DNA of 64,000 bases from an uncultured Lachnoclostridium sp. (GCA_946415315.1 CAMKRZ010000005.1:1-64000); one strand, 5' to 3'. Positions 43,427 to 51,853 are shown, counted from the stretch's first letter. A program made the numbers and translations. The notes: generated by a model from the sequence alone, not told the origin.

Positions 43427-45216
43427 AGGGACACCTCCGCCGTATCGTCGCAAGTGCGACAGCAGGAATCGATCACATCCCCGACCGTGATCGCGCCGTC
43501 GATGATCCCGCGGGCCATGCGGTTCGCGGCTGTTGTGTAGAACGCGTTGTCCGCGAAAAATGTCCCCGGCAGCCCTTCGGAGATCACCTCCCCGTCGAAG
43601 AGAAGACCGCAGCGGTCGGCGTGTTCGGCAGCCCATTCGGCGTCGTGCGTGACAGACAGTACGGCGAGCCCTTCCTCGCGCAACTCGTCGAGCAAACCGG
43701 CGAGTTCATGTTTGCCGCGCACATCGATGCCCTTCGTCGGCTCGTCCAGCAGGAGAACCTTCGGGCGGGACGCGAGAACCTTCGCGAGCGCCGCTTTCTG
43801 CAGCTCTCCGCCGCTCACGTCGTACGGGTGGGAGTCGAGGATGTCCGTGATGCGAAGCCGCTCGCAGAGCTGCTGCATCGCAGGTTCATTTTCCATGCGA
43901 CGGAAGGCGTTTTGCAGATCCTCCCGGATCGTCTTTTCGACAAATACATCCCTCGGCTGCTGCGGCAGTAACGCAAGGTTGTTGCGGTAGAGCTCGCCCG
44001 GCCCGAAGGAGGTCATTTTCCGATTGAAAAGCCGGATGGAGCCGGCGTACGGTTTTGTGAGGCCGGCGAGCAGCGACAGCAGTGTCGTCTTGCCGGAGCC
44101 GTTGCCGCCGAGCAGGCAATAGTGCTCGCCCGCGTGCAGCGAGATCGTTGCACCGGAAAGCACATCGGGAGATTGTTTGGCGTAGCGGAATCGCAGATCG
44201 CGAGCCTCGAGAGCGATCTCTCCGGAGATGGGAGCACCCTCGCTTCGGGGCTTTCGGAAAATGTCGGATTCCCGGGCATGTTTCGTCAGCAGAGCCCGCC
44301 CGTCGCGCACGGTAAACGGCATCGCGGTGTCACCGGCCGGCGTCGTCTCCCCCGATCCGGCAGACCTTCCGGTGATCGCGAAATACACCCGCGTGGCAGC
44401 AGGCAGGGCCTCCGCCATGGGGTGAGAGTGTGCGTAGAGATACTGCGCGACTTCCGCAGGCGTACCCGCGGAGGCGATGGAGCCGCTGTCCATCAGGAAA
44501 ATGCGGTCCGCAAGCGGTAGCACGTCCTCCAGGCGATGTTCCGCCATGAGGATCGTCACGCCGAGGTCGCGGTTGATGCGCGTGAGCACGTTGCGGAACT
44601 CGGTTGCCGCGATGGGGTCTAACTGTGCCGTCGGCTCGTCGAGGAGCAGCAGGCGCGGGTTCATGACCAGCGCGGAGGCAAGGTTCAGAAGCTGTTTCTG
44701 ACCGCCCGAAAGCTCGTACGTCTTTCGGTGATACCAGCTCTCGATCCCGAAGAAAGAAGCCATTTCGGCGACGCGCCGGCGGATGGTGTCCGACGGCAGG
44801 CCGAGGTTTTCAAGCCCGAAGGCAAGCTCGTGCCACACTTCGTCGGTGACAATCTGTGACTCGGGATCCTGCAGGACAATGCCGATGCCGGTGGCCGCGT
44901 CGCGGTCGGAGAGAACGGTATCGTTCTCCTCGGAAGCAGCGTCTTGACTTCCCGAATCGGGAAGGGGGCGGTTGCCGGAGCCTTTCGAGAGGGCGGTTTT
45001 ACAGGCGGTTTTTCCGTCGAAAAGAATGAGCCCGCTCATTTGCCCGAAGGGCGCGAGTTCGCGCTTGATCAGGCGAAGGAGGGTGGATTTTCCGCAGCCG
45101 GAGAGGCCGCAGAGCACCGCCCACTGACCGTCGGAAACGGACAGAAATACGCCGCGGAGCGCGTCGGAGGCCGCTTTCGGATAGCGAAAGGTTACATTTT
45201 CGACCGATAGTAGCAC
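43423..45216 (-). CDS. Fused ECF ATPase (two ATP-binding domains)
   Basis: A 597-residue protein carrying both ECF ATPases in one chain. Domain 1 (about 1-230) has Walker A GLSGCGKST, signature LSGGQKQ and Walker B LLLLDEPTAQLDP. Domain 2 (about 310-590) has Walker A GGNGSGKTT, signature VSGGELQ and Walker B VLLLDEPTKGID. A linker of about 80 residues joins them. It powers substrate release through EcfT. It overlaps ecfT by 25 bases and the S-component gene by 4, so the module is tightly coupled. Confidence 0.9.
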   Translation of the reverse strand: MLLSVENVTFRYPKAASDALRGVFLSVSDGQWAVLCGLSGCGKSTLLRLIKRELAPFGQMSGLILFDGKTACKTALSKGSGNRPLPDSGSQDAASEENDTVLSDRDAATGIGIVLQDPESQIVTDEVWHELAFGLENLGLPSDTIRRRVAEMASFFGIESWYHRKTYELSGGQKQLLNLASALVMNPRLLLLDEPTAQLDPIAATEFRNVLTRINRDLGVTILMAEHRLEDVLPLADRIFLMDSGSIASAGTPAEVAQYLYAHSHPMAEALPAATRVYFAITGRSAGSGETTPAGDTAMPFTVRDGRALLTKHARESDIFRKPRSEGAPISGEIALEARDLRFRYAKQSPDVLSGATISLHAGEHYCLLGGNGSGKTTLLSLLAGLTKPYAGSIRLFNRKMTSFGPGELYRNNLALLPQQPRDVFVEKTIREDLQNAFRRMENEPAMQQLCERLRITDILDSHPYDVSGGELQKAALAKVLASRPKVLLLDEPTKGIDVRGKHELAGLLDELREEGLAVLSVTHDAEWAAEHADRCGLLFDGEVISEGLPGTFFADNAFYTTAANRMARGIIDGAITVGDVIDSCCRTCDDTAEVSL

Positions 45217-46073
45217 CAGCGGAGATCCTCCTTCAGGAATGAGAAAAACGGCAGTAACGTAAGCACGGCAAATGCCGCTATTCCGCAGCGGCCGAGCAGT
45301 CCCGCCCGCGCGGTGATAATTTCAGGGTAGTAGCTAATATCCAGCCGACCTGTCGCGAGAGCCGCAATGGTGACGGCATCCAGCGCGAGGATAGCGGTCA
45401 GGCAGACCGCATCCGTCTTCGTAAAATGACACGTGCGGTAGGTGGTGCGCCCCGGCAGTCCGTAGCCGCGCGCTTTCATGGCGGCGCCGGCGTCGATCGC
45501 GTGCTCGAGAGACCACGTTGTGAGCGCGGACCAGGTTGTCATGGTGCTGCGCGTCCGGTGCAGCCAGTCGGGATCGTCATATACGCCGACCGCCGTCTGC
45601 GCGCCGCGCATCGCCTCCGCTCTTCTGCGCAGCAGCGGCACGAAGCGGAGCACCGAGGATATTAAGAGGGCTGACTTCGGGGCAATCCGCCCGAAGAGAA
45701 AAAAGCGATTTTCCTCCGCCACGAGGAATGTCTCGCAGCGGAACCACAGCAGCACGGAGATCAGCATGCCTCCGAGGTGGATTCCGTACAGGAGCGCCTC
45801 GCGTGTGTATGGACGCCCGCCAATGAACACGATGGGCGTCGCTCCGCCCGTGGAAAATAAAGGATTTGTCACGGCGACCAACACCCACAGGATCAGGTAG
45901 CCTATGACGCTTCGCATTGTAAGGACGGATCGCGCTGCAGTGGCCAGGTACAGAGTAGCACCGATGAACGCGAACAGTGTCAATGCCGGTGTCTGCGCGA
46001 ACATGGCGATCAGGAGAACGGACAGCAGAAGTGTGAGCGGCACCAGCGGGTGACGCCTCGGACGAACAACCAT
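45192..46073 (-). CDS. ecfT: ECF transporter transmembrane protein EcfT
   Basis: A 293-residue scaffold of the ECF transporter, with about five TMs. A cytoplasmic coupling segment contains the ATPase-contacting motifs: the ARG-type motif is visible in AGAAMKARGYGLPGRTTY and a first one near RRRAEAMRGAQTAVG. ATG 46073 follows AAAGGAG; the open frame upstream lies in the leader RNA. It is the first gene of the five-gene operon. Confidence 0.87.
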   Translation of the reverse strand: MVVRPRRHPLVPLTLLLSVLLIAMFAQTPALTLFAFIGATLYLATAARSVLTMRSVIGYLILWVLVAVTNPLFSTGGATPIVFIGGRPYTREALLYGIHLGGMLISVLLWFRCETFLVAEENRFFLFGRIAPKSALLISSVLRFVPLLRRRAEAMRGAQTAVGVYDDPDWLHRTRSTMTTWSALTTWSLEHAIDAGAAMKARGYGLPGRTTYRTCHFTKTDAVCLTAILALDAVTIAALATGRLDISYYPEIITARAGLLGRCGIAAFAVLTLLPFFSFLKEDLRWCYYRSKM

Positions 46074-46318
46074 CGTGTCTCCTTTCCTGAGAGGTGCTGA
46101 CAATAAAACGGCCTGCCCGACGTTGTCGGACAGGCAGAGTTCGGTTCGCATCGATGATATAACACAACAATACGCCTGCGCGGTTGCACAGTCGCAATCA
46201 TGCAATCTCATCGGATACCGGCCCTGGTTGCTCCGGATTCGAACCGGATGGGTGGAACTCTGCTCTATAACAACGTAAACCATATCTATGGGATTTATCG
46301 CATATATATACTACAACA
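46074..46318 (-). promoter_or_regulatory. Structured leader with terminator upstream of ecfT; class unknown
   Basis: On the reverse strand the leader contains GCAGAGTTC (46263-46255) complementary to GAACTCTGC (46142-46134), a nested pair ATCCGATGA (46216-46208) with TCATCGAT (46157-46150) with one bulge, a TCCGG/CCGGA hairpin, and a terminator GCCTGTCCGAC/GTCGGGCAGGC (46135-46111) followed by CGTTTTATT. The terminator touches the 3' arm of the long pairing. This is riboswitch-like architecture, but the consensus of the cobalamin riboswitch (including its B12 box) is not visible. Confidence 0.55.
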
Positions 46319-46353
46319 TCTTGTAGTATATCATGTTCTTATGGAAGATGCAA
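46307..46353 (-). promoter_or_regulatory. Promoter and operator of the ECF operon
   Basis: Reverse strand TTGCAT (46353-46348), a 17-bp spacer and TATACT (46330-46325). A perfect 10-bp inverted repeat TATACTACAA-N4-TTGTAGTATA (46330-46307) begins on the -10 and covers the start site, a strong operator candidate (half sites resemble those of GntR or BlaI-type repressors). Confidence 0.75.
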
Positions 46354-46372
46354 GGGGAAAAGGAGAGACAAA

Positions 46373-46518
46373 CGTTTTTGAGAGACATGAGTTTTTTGCG
46401 GCGATTTCTCAAAAGCATTTTTGCTAAATCTTGCAAAACTCCTTGATTTATGCTATTCTTTGCAGAAAGAAAACGTTTTTGAGAAATGTGAGATTTTTTA
46501 ACAGATTTCTCAAAAACG
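46373..46518 (+). repeat. Two related inverted repeats before the DUF234-type ATPase gene
   Basis: Copy 2 has perfect 14-bp arms CGTTTTTGAGAAAT (46474-46487) and ATTTCTCAAAAACG (46505-46518). Copy 1 (CGTTTTTGAGA at 46373, TTTCTCAAAAGC ending 46416) is a diverged version 101 bp upstream. They bracket a promoter: TTGCAA (46431-46436), a 17-bp spacer, TATTCT (46454-46459). They may be operators, or copy 2 may fold in the mRNA just before the ribosome site. Confidence 0.7.
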
Positions 46519-46533
46519 ACAGAGGAGGGGGCC

Positions 46534-47964
46534 ATGACAGGAAGAGCAAAGGAAGTGCAGGAGCTGGAAGATCTGTACAAACGGAAAAAACCGGAATTGG
46601 TTGCGATATACGGCAGACGACGCGTCGGAAAAACATACCTTGTAGAGCAGACATTTAAAAATCGATTTTCTTTTCGTCATGCCGGGTTGTCTCCGATTGA
46701 GAATAGCAGAATCGGGATGACGGAGGCGCAGCTGACGCATTTTTATAACAGTCTGCGTAGTTACGGTGCGGAGGACACGCAATGTCCGGCAACGTGGCTG
46801 GACGCATTTTTTCGACTTCAGCAGTTATTGGAGAAGAAGGATGACGGAAGCCGCCAGGTAGTATTTATCGATGAACTGCCATGGCTGGATACGGCGAACT
46901 CGGGGTTCATCACTGCATTTGAAGGCTTTTGGAACAATTGGGGATGTCATCGAGACAATTTGATGGTAATTGTTTGCGGCAGTGCAAACTCGTGGATGCT
47001 TGATAAACTGATCAACAATCACGGAGGATTGTACGGAAGAGTAACATATGAGATAAAACTGATGCCGTTCACGCTGGCGGAGAGCGAGGATTTCTTTAAG
47101 GAGAACGGAGTTTTGCTCTCTCGGTACGATATTGCTCAGAGCTACATGATTGTCGGAGGAATTCCTTACTATCTGCAGTATTTCAAGAAGGGCTTGTCGT
47201 TGGCACAAAATGTGGACAGCCTGTTTTACGCCGATGATGCTAAGCTGACATTTGAATTTGACAGGTTGTTTGCGGCGGTGTTCAAGAAGCCGGAGCTGGT
47301 AAAGGCCATTGTCATTTTCCTTGCATCGAAAAATGCCGGCTTTACCCGAAAGGAAATTCTTGAAAAACTCAAATTGACGGACGGTGGAACAATTACCACT
47401 GCCTTGAATGCGCTCATAACAAGCAATTTTGTTATGCGCTACATGCCGTTTGGTCTTCCGGGGAGAGTGGAACACTATCGGCTGGTTGATCCGTTCTGCA
47501 TTTTTTATCTCCGATTTGTCGGGAACAAACAGAGGTTGAACGCTGAATTCTGGGAGGAAAATGTACAGTCGCAGTCGGTTGTCGCCTGGAGGGGGATTGC
47601 GTTTGAAAATCTTTGCTTTCAACACATAGGTCAAATCAAGGCGGCACTGGGAATCAGCGGTGTCGCGACCACGCAGTCTGTGTGGTCGAAACGTAGTGAT
47701 GATACGGAGGGCACACAGATTGATCTCTTAATCGATCGCAACGACAATGTTGTTAATATGTGTGAGTTGAAGTTCTATAAAGATGATTTTGTCGTAGACA
47801 ACAAGTACTACCGTGTCCTGCAGCGACGCACGGAGCTGCTTTCCGGAGTGATTCCCAAAAAGAAGGTTGTCCATAGTACTCTTGTGACGACCTATGGTTT
47901 GACATACAATGAATACAGTGGCGTGTTCTCCAGCGTGATTACATTGGATGAGTTGTTTCGCTGA
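46534..47964 (+). CDS. DUF234-type AAA ATPase with nuclease-like C-terminus
   Basis: A 476-residue ATPase of the archaeal-like ATPase/DUF234 family. Walker A is YGRRRVGKT (about 26-34), Walker B is VVFIDELPW (about 109-117), followed by a SANSWMLDK sensor-like segment. A winged helix lies at about 270-320, and a C-terminal PD-(D/E)xK-like core has TQIDLLIDR and CELKFYKD. The role of these proteins is unknown; they are common as isolated, horizontally spread genes. Base composition is more AT-rich than the neighbours and the upstream region is very AT-rich, suggesting acquisition. GGAGGGG precedes ATG 46534. Confidence 0.82.
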   Translation: MTGRAKEVQELEDLYKRKKPELVAIYGRRRVGKTYLVEQTFKNRFSFRHAGLSPIENSRIGMTEAQLTHFYNSLRSYGAEDTQCPATWLDAFFRLQQLLEKKDDGSRQVVFIDELPWLDTANSGFITAFEGFWNNWGCHRDNLMVIVCGSANSWMLDKLINNHGGLYGRVTYEIKLMPFTLAESEDFFKENGVLLSRYDIAQSYMIVGGIPYYLQYFKKGLSLAQNVDSLFYADDAKLTFEFDRLFAAVFKKPELVKAIVIFLASKNAGFTRKEILEKLKLTDGGTITTALNALITSNFVMRYMPFGLPGRVEHYRLVDPFCIFYLRFVGNKQRLNAEFWEENVQSQSVVAWRGIAFENLCFQHIGQIKAALGISGVATTQSVWSKRSDDTEGTQIDLLIDRNDNVVNMCELKFYKDDFVVDNKYYRVLQRRTELLSGVIPKKKVVHSTLVTTYGLTYNEYSGVFSSVITLDELFR

Positions 47965-48010
47965 GTGCGAATAAAACAGGCGGAGGAAACCGGCAGTTGA
48001 AAAAACGGGG

Positions 48011-48040
48011 TTGACAATCCCTTCGCTCCTTTGCTACAAT
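48011..48040 (+). promoter_or_regulatory. Promoter of the manganese riboswitch transcript
   Basis: TTGACA (48011-48016), an 18-bp spacer and TACAAT (48035-48040), with the start expected about 5 bases before the riboswitch. Confidence 0.8.
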
Positions 48041-48051
48041 GTGCGCGAACC

Positions 48052-48146
48052 CATGGGGGAGTAGTAAACGAGGCGCAAAAGCGTCGCGAAGCAAGTCGTC
48101 ATCACGGCGCAGTTTGCCCGGCTTGTTTGAAAATGCGAGACTCATG
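48052..48146 (+). promoter_or_regulatory. yybP-ykoY manganese riboswitch
   Basis: The hallmark GGGGAGTAG (48056-48064) follows the P1 arm CATGGG. A GCGC-type stem comes next, then GTCGTCATCACGGCG (the second metal-site loop) with its closing CCCGGCTTG, then GCGAGACTCATG, whose last six bases close P1. Order and loop sequences match the yybP-ykoY class, which binds Mn2+ and usually turns on Mn exporters. It is followed by a hairpin at about 48146-48160 and a terminator at 48205-48234. No Mn transporter gene follows. Confidence 0.78.
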
Positions 48147-48204
48147 TATGCTTGCCATACGTGGAACTGTTCTCGCTGCAGGATGCATATTTTGAGAATT
48201 TCGG

Positions 48205-48238
48205 GACCGGATATGGCAATGCATATCCGGTCCTTCGT
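48205..48238 (+). terminator. Terminator behind the manganese riboswitch
   Basis: GGACCGGATATG (48205-48216) pairs with CATATCCGGTCC (48223-48234), followed by TTCG. The T run is weak; it is likely the riboswitch expression platform. Confidence 0.6.
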
Positions 48239-48310
48239 GCGCGTTAAACGAGAGCACGTACACTGAGCGAGCTTTGCCCGCGATGTGCGCCTTGTCGGTA
48301 CACGCATCGC
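48238..48310 (+). repeat. REP-like repeat, locus B (single diverged copy)
   Basis: CGCGTTAAACGAGAGCACGT followed by ACACTGAGCGAGCTTTGCC matches locus C (CGCGCTAAGCGAGAGCAC; GTACACCGAGCGAGCTCCGC). Like locus C it begins directly behind a terminator hairpin. Confidence 0.7.
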
Positions 48311-48348
48311 CAGGGGAACATTTTTGAAAAAAATTTCCGAAAAGGGCT

Positions 48349-48411
48349 TGACAGATGAATGGCCATTCAACTATAATGCCGAACAGATGAACAGCCATTC
48401 AACTGTTCGGC
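48349..48411 (+). promoter_or_regulatory. Promoter with two palindromic operators for the MacB/FtsX-type ABC genes
   Basis: TTGACA (48349-48354), an 18-bp spacer and perfect TATAAT (48373-48378). A perfect palindrome TGAATGGCCATTCA (48357-48370) fills the spacer. A second, imperfect copy TGAACAGCCATTCA (48389-48402) lies 32 bp downstream, inside a CCGAACAG/CTGTTCGG hairpin (48380-48411). TGAATG half sites are typical of TetR-family repressors; no regulator gene is adjacent. Confidence 0.82.
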
Positions 48412-48500
48412 AGAAAAAGCGATGCCCCGAGCGGACGAAATCTCTCGAATCAGCGCGTAAATAATTGGTATCGCATTGCATGCGGGAAAAGGAGAACACC

Positions 48501-49202
48501 ATGAGTTTTGTGGAGATCAAAAACGTGAAGAAGAGTTACGGCGAGGGTGAGGCGCGACAGGTTGTCCTGGACGGCGTGGAGCTCTCGGTCGAGAAAGGTG
48601 AGTTCTGTGTGCTGCTCGGTCCGTCCGGCAGCGGCAAATCCACGCTTCTCAACATTATCGGCGGCATCGATGACGCCGACGAAGGATATGTGATGATCAA
48701 CGGCGAGAAGACCGCCGACATGAATGAAAAAAGGCTGACGCAGTACCGGAGAGATCACCTCGGTTACGTGTTTCAGCTCTACAATCTGATTCCGAATCTT
48801 ACGGTGCGCGAGAACATCGAGGTCGGCGCTTACCTCAGCGAAAAGCCGCTCGATGTCGATGAGCTTCTCAAGACGCTCGGTCTCTACGAGCATCGTCACA
48901 AACTGCCGACCCAGCTCTCCGGCGGTCAGCAGCAGCGCACGGCCATCGGTCGCGCCGTCATCAAGAACCCCGACATTTTACTCTGCGATGAGCCGACCGG
49001 CGCGCTCGACTACAATACGTCGAAGGAAATCCTGGCGCTTCTCGAGCGGGTCAATCAGGAGTACGGCAACACGATCATCATGGTGACGCACAACGACGCG
49101 CTCAAGAACATGGCGGACCGCGTGGTCAAGCTTCGTGACGGCCGCGTGAACCGCAACTACCTCAACGAGAACAAGCTGCCTGTCAGCGAGATCGAGTGGT
49201 AA
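48501..49202 (+). CDS. ABC transporter ATP-binding protein, MacB/LolD-like
   Basis: A 233-residue ATPase. Walker A is GPSGSGKST, the Q-loop is in GYVFQLYNLIP, the signature is LSGGQQQR, Walker B is ILLCDEPTGALDY and the H-loop is VTHNDA. The family pairs with FtsX-type permeases and drives mechanotransmission exporters for antibiotics, peptides or lipoproteins. AAAGGAG precedes ATG 48501. It is co-transcribed with the following permease from the double-operator promoter. Confidence 0.92.
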   Translation: MSFVEIKNVKKSYGEGEARQVVLDGVELSVEKGEFCVLLGPSGSGKSTLLNIIGGIDDADEGYVMINGEKTADMNEKRLTQYRRDHLGYVFQLYNLIPNLTVRENIEVGAYLSEKPLDVDELLKTLGLYEHRHKLPTQLSGGQQQRTAIGRAVIKNPDILLCDEPTGALDYNTSKEILALLERVNQEYGNTIIMVTHNDALKNMADRVVKLRDGRVNRNYLNENKLPVSEIEW

Positions 49203-49213
49203 GGAGGCGGCAC

Positions 49214-51637
49214 ATGAGAAACCCCATGAACCGGAGGCTGCCCCGCGAATTGAAGGCAGACTTCGGAAAATATTTAGTCATTTTTCTGTTCATTACGATG
49301 GTTGTCTCGGTCGTATCGGGCTTCCTTGTGGCAAATGACGGGATCGCAAAAGCGTATCACAGAAATCTCGCGGAAAATGATGTCGAGGACGGTCATCTCT
49401 CGTTCAACGTCCGCCCCGACGATGAGTTTCTGGCGGCGGTCGCGCAGAAGGCGAAGGTGAAGATCTCCCGCGCGGATTTCTTCGAGGAGTATGTCGGCGG
49501 CGCGTCGGGCGAGAGCGCGAAGAGCAATGTCGGAAAGAGCGGTGAGGCCCTTCTCGAGGGCGACAGCGGAATCTCCGGCAGCGCATCTCTTCTCGGTGAC
49601 GACGAGAAATCGAATACTTTGCTCCGTGTCTACCGCGCGAGCGAAGTGAACATCCCCGAGATCATGGAAGGACGTCTTCCGCAGGCAGCGGGAGAGATCG
49701 CGCTCGACACGTTGCACGCGAGCATCGCGGACATCAAAGTGGGTGACACCGTCAATCTGGGTGGCCGCAAACTGACCGTGACGGGCCTGCTGGCGTTTCC
49801 GAATTACAGCGCCCTGTTCAAGGACAATGCCGACATTATGTTTGACGCGGAGACGTTCGGCGTCGGACTGATGTCGGAGGAAGGATTTGACGCATTTGGT
49901 TCCGACCATGTGACGATCAGTTACGCATGGCGGTACGAGACGAAACCGGAGTCGGACAAGGCGCAGCAGGATGCGGCGGAGGCAGTGCTTTCGGCACTCC
50001 GCGACGAGCTCTTCGCGACCAACACGTTGATCGTGCAGCGGGCCCTTCTGGGCGAGAGCGGACTCACGATGCTTGAGGTCTCGGATTTTCTGCCTGCGTA
50101 CGAAAACAAAGCCATCCAGTTCGCCGGCGAGGACATGAACGGCGACGAGGCCGCCATGATCGTGTTCTTGTATATTGTCGTTGCAGTGCTCGCATTTATC
50201 GTGGCCGTGACGACGATCAACACACTCTCGAAGGAAGCGTCGGTCATCGGAACGCTGCGCGCCTCGGGCTACACGAGAGGCGAGATGGTAAGACACTACA
50301 TGGCGCTGCCGCTCGCGTCATTTTTCGCGGGAATGATCGTCGGAAATGTGCTCGGCTACACGGCGCTCCGCGACTTCATGGTCGGCATTTACAACGATAT
50401 GTACTCGCTCGGCAAGGTTGAGACGTTCTGGAATGAGAAAGCGTTTGTGACGACGACGCTGTGGCCGACGATCATCATGATCGTGGTCAACGCCGTCATC
50501 CTGATCTGGAAAATGCGCATCGGTCCGCTTCAGTTTCTGCGCCGCGAAATCTCCGGGCGCAAGAGAAAGCGCGCGCTCAAACTCTCGCGGAAAATCCCGT
50601 TCACCTGGCGATTTCGCACCCGCATTTTACTGCAGAATCTGCCGAACTACATCACGATGGCGGTGGGTATCATTCTCGCGGGAGCGATCATCATTTTCGG
50701 ACTGATGTTTGAGCCGCTTCTGAGGGACGTGGCAAAGAGGATCGAGGACACGAGCATCAGCCGATACCAGTACGTTCTGAAGACGCCCGAGGAGGCCGGC
50801 GACGGCGCGGAGAAGTTTGCGATCGGAACGCTCGAAACGACGAAGAAAGACTACAAGACGGACGAAGTTTCGGTCTACGGCATCTCGGCGGACAGCAAGT
50901 TCGTGAAGACCGCGATCCCGGAGGGCAAGGCGCTCATTTCGAACGGCTTTATGGACAAATACAATGTCTCCGTGGGCGACACGGTGAGCCTTTACGACAA
51001 GTACGCGGACAAAAACTACGAGTTCGTCGTCGCCGGGGAGTACCCCTACGAGGCGTCGCTCGCGGTGTTCATGAACATATCGGAGTTCAACACGATGTTT
51101 GAGAAGACACCGGACTACTACAGCGGCTATTTTGCGGACCGGGAGCTCTCGGAACTCGCGGAATCAAACATTTACATGCGCCTGGACAGCGAGACGTTCG
51201 GTAGTTTCGCGGATCAGCTCTGGAAGTCCTTCGCGGACTTCATGGAGCCCGTAAAATGGTTCGGCGTTCTCATGTTCGTCCTGATGGTCTACCTCCTCGC
51301 GAAGCAGATCATCGAGCGCAACGCGGTGAGCATCTCGATGACGAAGATCCTCGGCTTCACCGGCGGTGAGATCGGCGGGCTGTACATCGTTTCGACGTCG
51401 CTCGTCGTGCTGGCGAGCCTGTTGCTTGCGGTGCCGATTGTCTCGTGGCTGCTGCGGCTGGTCTTCAAGACCTATCTGTACCAGCGCATGAGCGGCTACC
51501 TGCCGTACTGCATCGACAGCGCCTGCTACGTGAAAATGGTGCTGATCGGCCTTGCGAGTTACCTCGCGGTCGTCGCGCTGCAGCTCTGGAAGATCCACAG
51601 GATCCCGAAGAGCGACGCGCTGAAGACGCTGGAGTGA
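49214..51637 (+). CDS. FtsX-type ABC permease
   Basis: An 807-residue permease. TM1 (about 18-40) is followed by a large extracytoplasmic domain (about 42-310), a first FtsX TM trio (about 315-440, with FIVAVTTINTLSKEASVIGTLRASGYTRGEM region as the coupling helix), a further TM and a second extracytoplasmic domain, and a final FtsX TM set (about 680-790, VSISMTKILGFTGGEIGGL). This is the long, duplicated form of putative ABC transport permeases common in Clostridia. The substrate is unknown. AAGGAGG precedes ATG 49214; an earlier in-frame start is less likely. Confidence 0.88.
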   Translation: MRNPMNRRLPRELKADFGKYLVIFLFITMVVSVVSGFLVANDGIAKAYHRNLAENDVEDGHLSFNVRPDDEFLAAVAQKAKVKISRADFFEEYVGGASGESAKSNVGKSGEALLEGDSGISGSASLLGDDEKSNTLLRVYRASEVNIPEIMEGRLPQAAGEIALDTLHASIADIKVGDTVNLGGRKLTVTGLLAFPNYSALFKDNADIMFDAETFGVGLMSEEGFDAFGSDHVTISYAWRYETKPESDKAQQDAAEAVLSALRDELFATNTLIVQRALLGESGLTMLEVSDFLPAYENKAIQFAGEDMNGDEAAMIVFLYIVVAVLAFIVAVTTINTLSKEASVIGTLRASGYTRGEMVRHYMALPLASFFAGMIVGNVLGYTALRDFMVGIYNDMYSLGKVETFWNEKAFVTTTLWPTIIMIVVNAVILIWKMRIGPLQFLRREISGRKRKRALKLSRKIPFTWRFRTRILLQNLPNYITMAVGIILAGAIIIFGLMFEPLLRDVAKRIEDTSISRYQYVLKTPEEAGDGAEKFAIGTLETTKKDYKTDEVSVYGISADSKFVKTAIPEGKALISNGFMDKYNVSVGDTVSLYDKYADKNYEFVVAGEYPYEASLAVFMNISEFNTMFEKTPDYYSGYFADRELSELAESNIYMRLDSETFGSFADQLWKSFADFMEPVKWFGVLMFVLMVYLLAKQIIERNAVSISMTKILGFTGGEIGGLYIVSTSLVVLASLLLAVPIVSWLLRLVFKTYLYQRMSGYLPYCIDSACYVKMVLIGLASYLAVVALQLWKIHRIPKSDALKTLE

Positions 51638-51665
51638 CGGCGGAGAAAACGGAATCCATATGACG

Positions 51666-51697
51666 AAAGCCCGTGACGAAGAGTCATGGGCTTTTTT
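51666..51697 (+). terminator. Terminator after the FtsX-type permease
   Basis: AAGCCCGTGAC (51667-51677) pairs with GTCATGGGCTT (51683-51693), one G-T pair, followed by TTTT. Confidence 0.85.
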
Positions 51698-51754
51698 GCG
51701 GGCTTCCGTTATCATATTTATGTGCTCATTTGCCGGGTTGAACAGACGGATTGC

Positions 51755-51783
51755 TTGACAACAGGGGGTGCTCGTGTTACGTT
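51755..51783 (+). promoter_or_regulatory. Promoter of the lipoprotein gene
   Basis: TTGACA (51755-51760), a 17-bp spacer and TACGTT (51778-51783). Confidence 0.65.
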
Positions 51784-51853
51784 GAATTGTGCAAATGCAA
51801 GAGTCGGAAAAGGGGCTTTGCTTTGAGATGAAAAAACAAGGGGGGGGAGAATC

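Noticed and set aside
46220-46278. Degenerate tRNA on the reverse strand (GGTTCGAATCC arm, AGAGCAG, ACCA-like end)
   Set aside because: The T-arm-like hairpin is present, but no anticodon arm fits the length and the acceptor pairs poorly. The same bases are better explained by the ECF leader structure. A tRNA-derived attachment remnant cannot be fully excluded.
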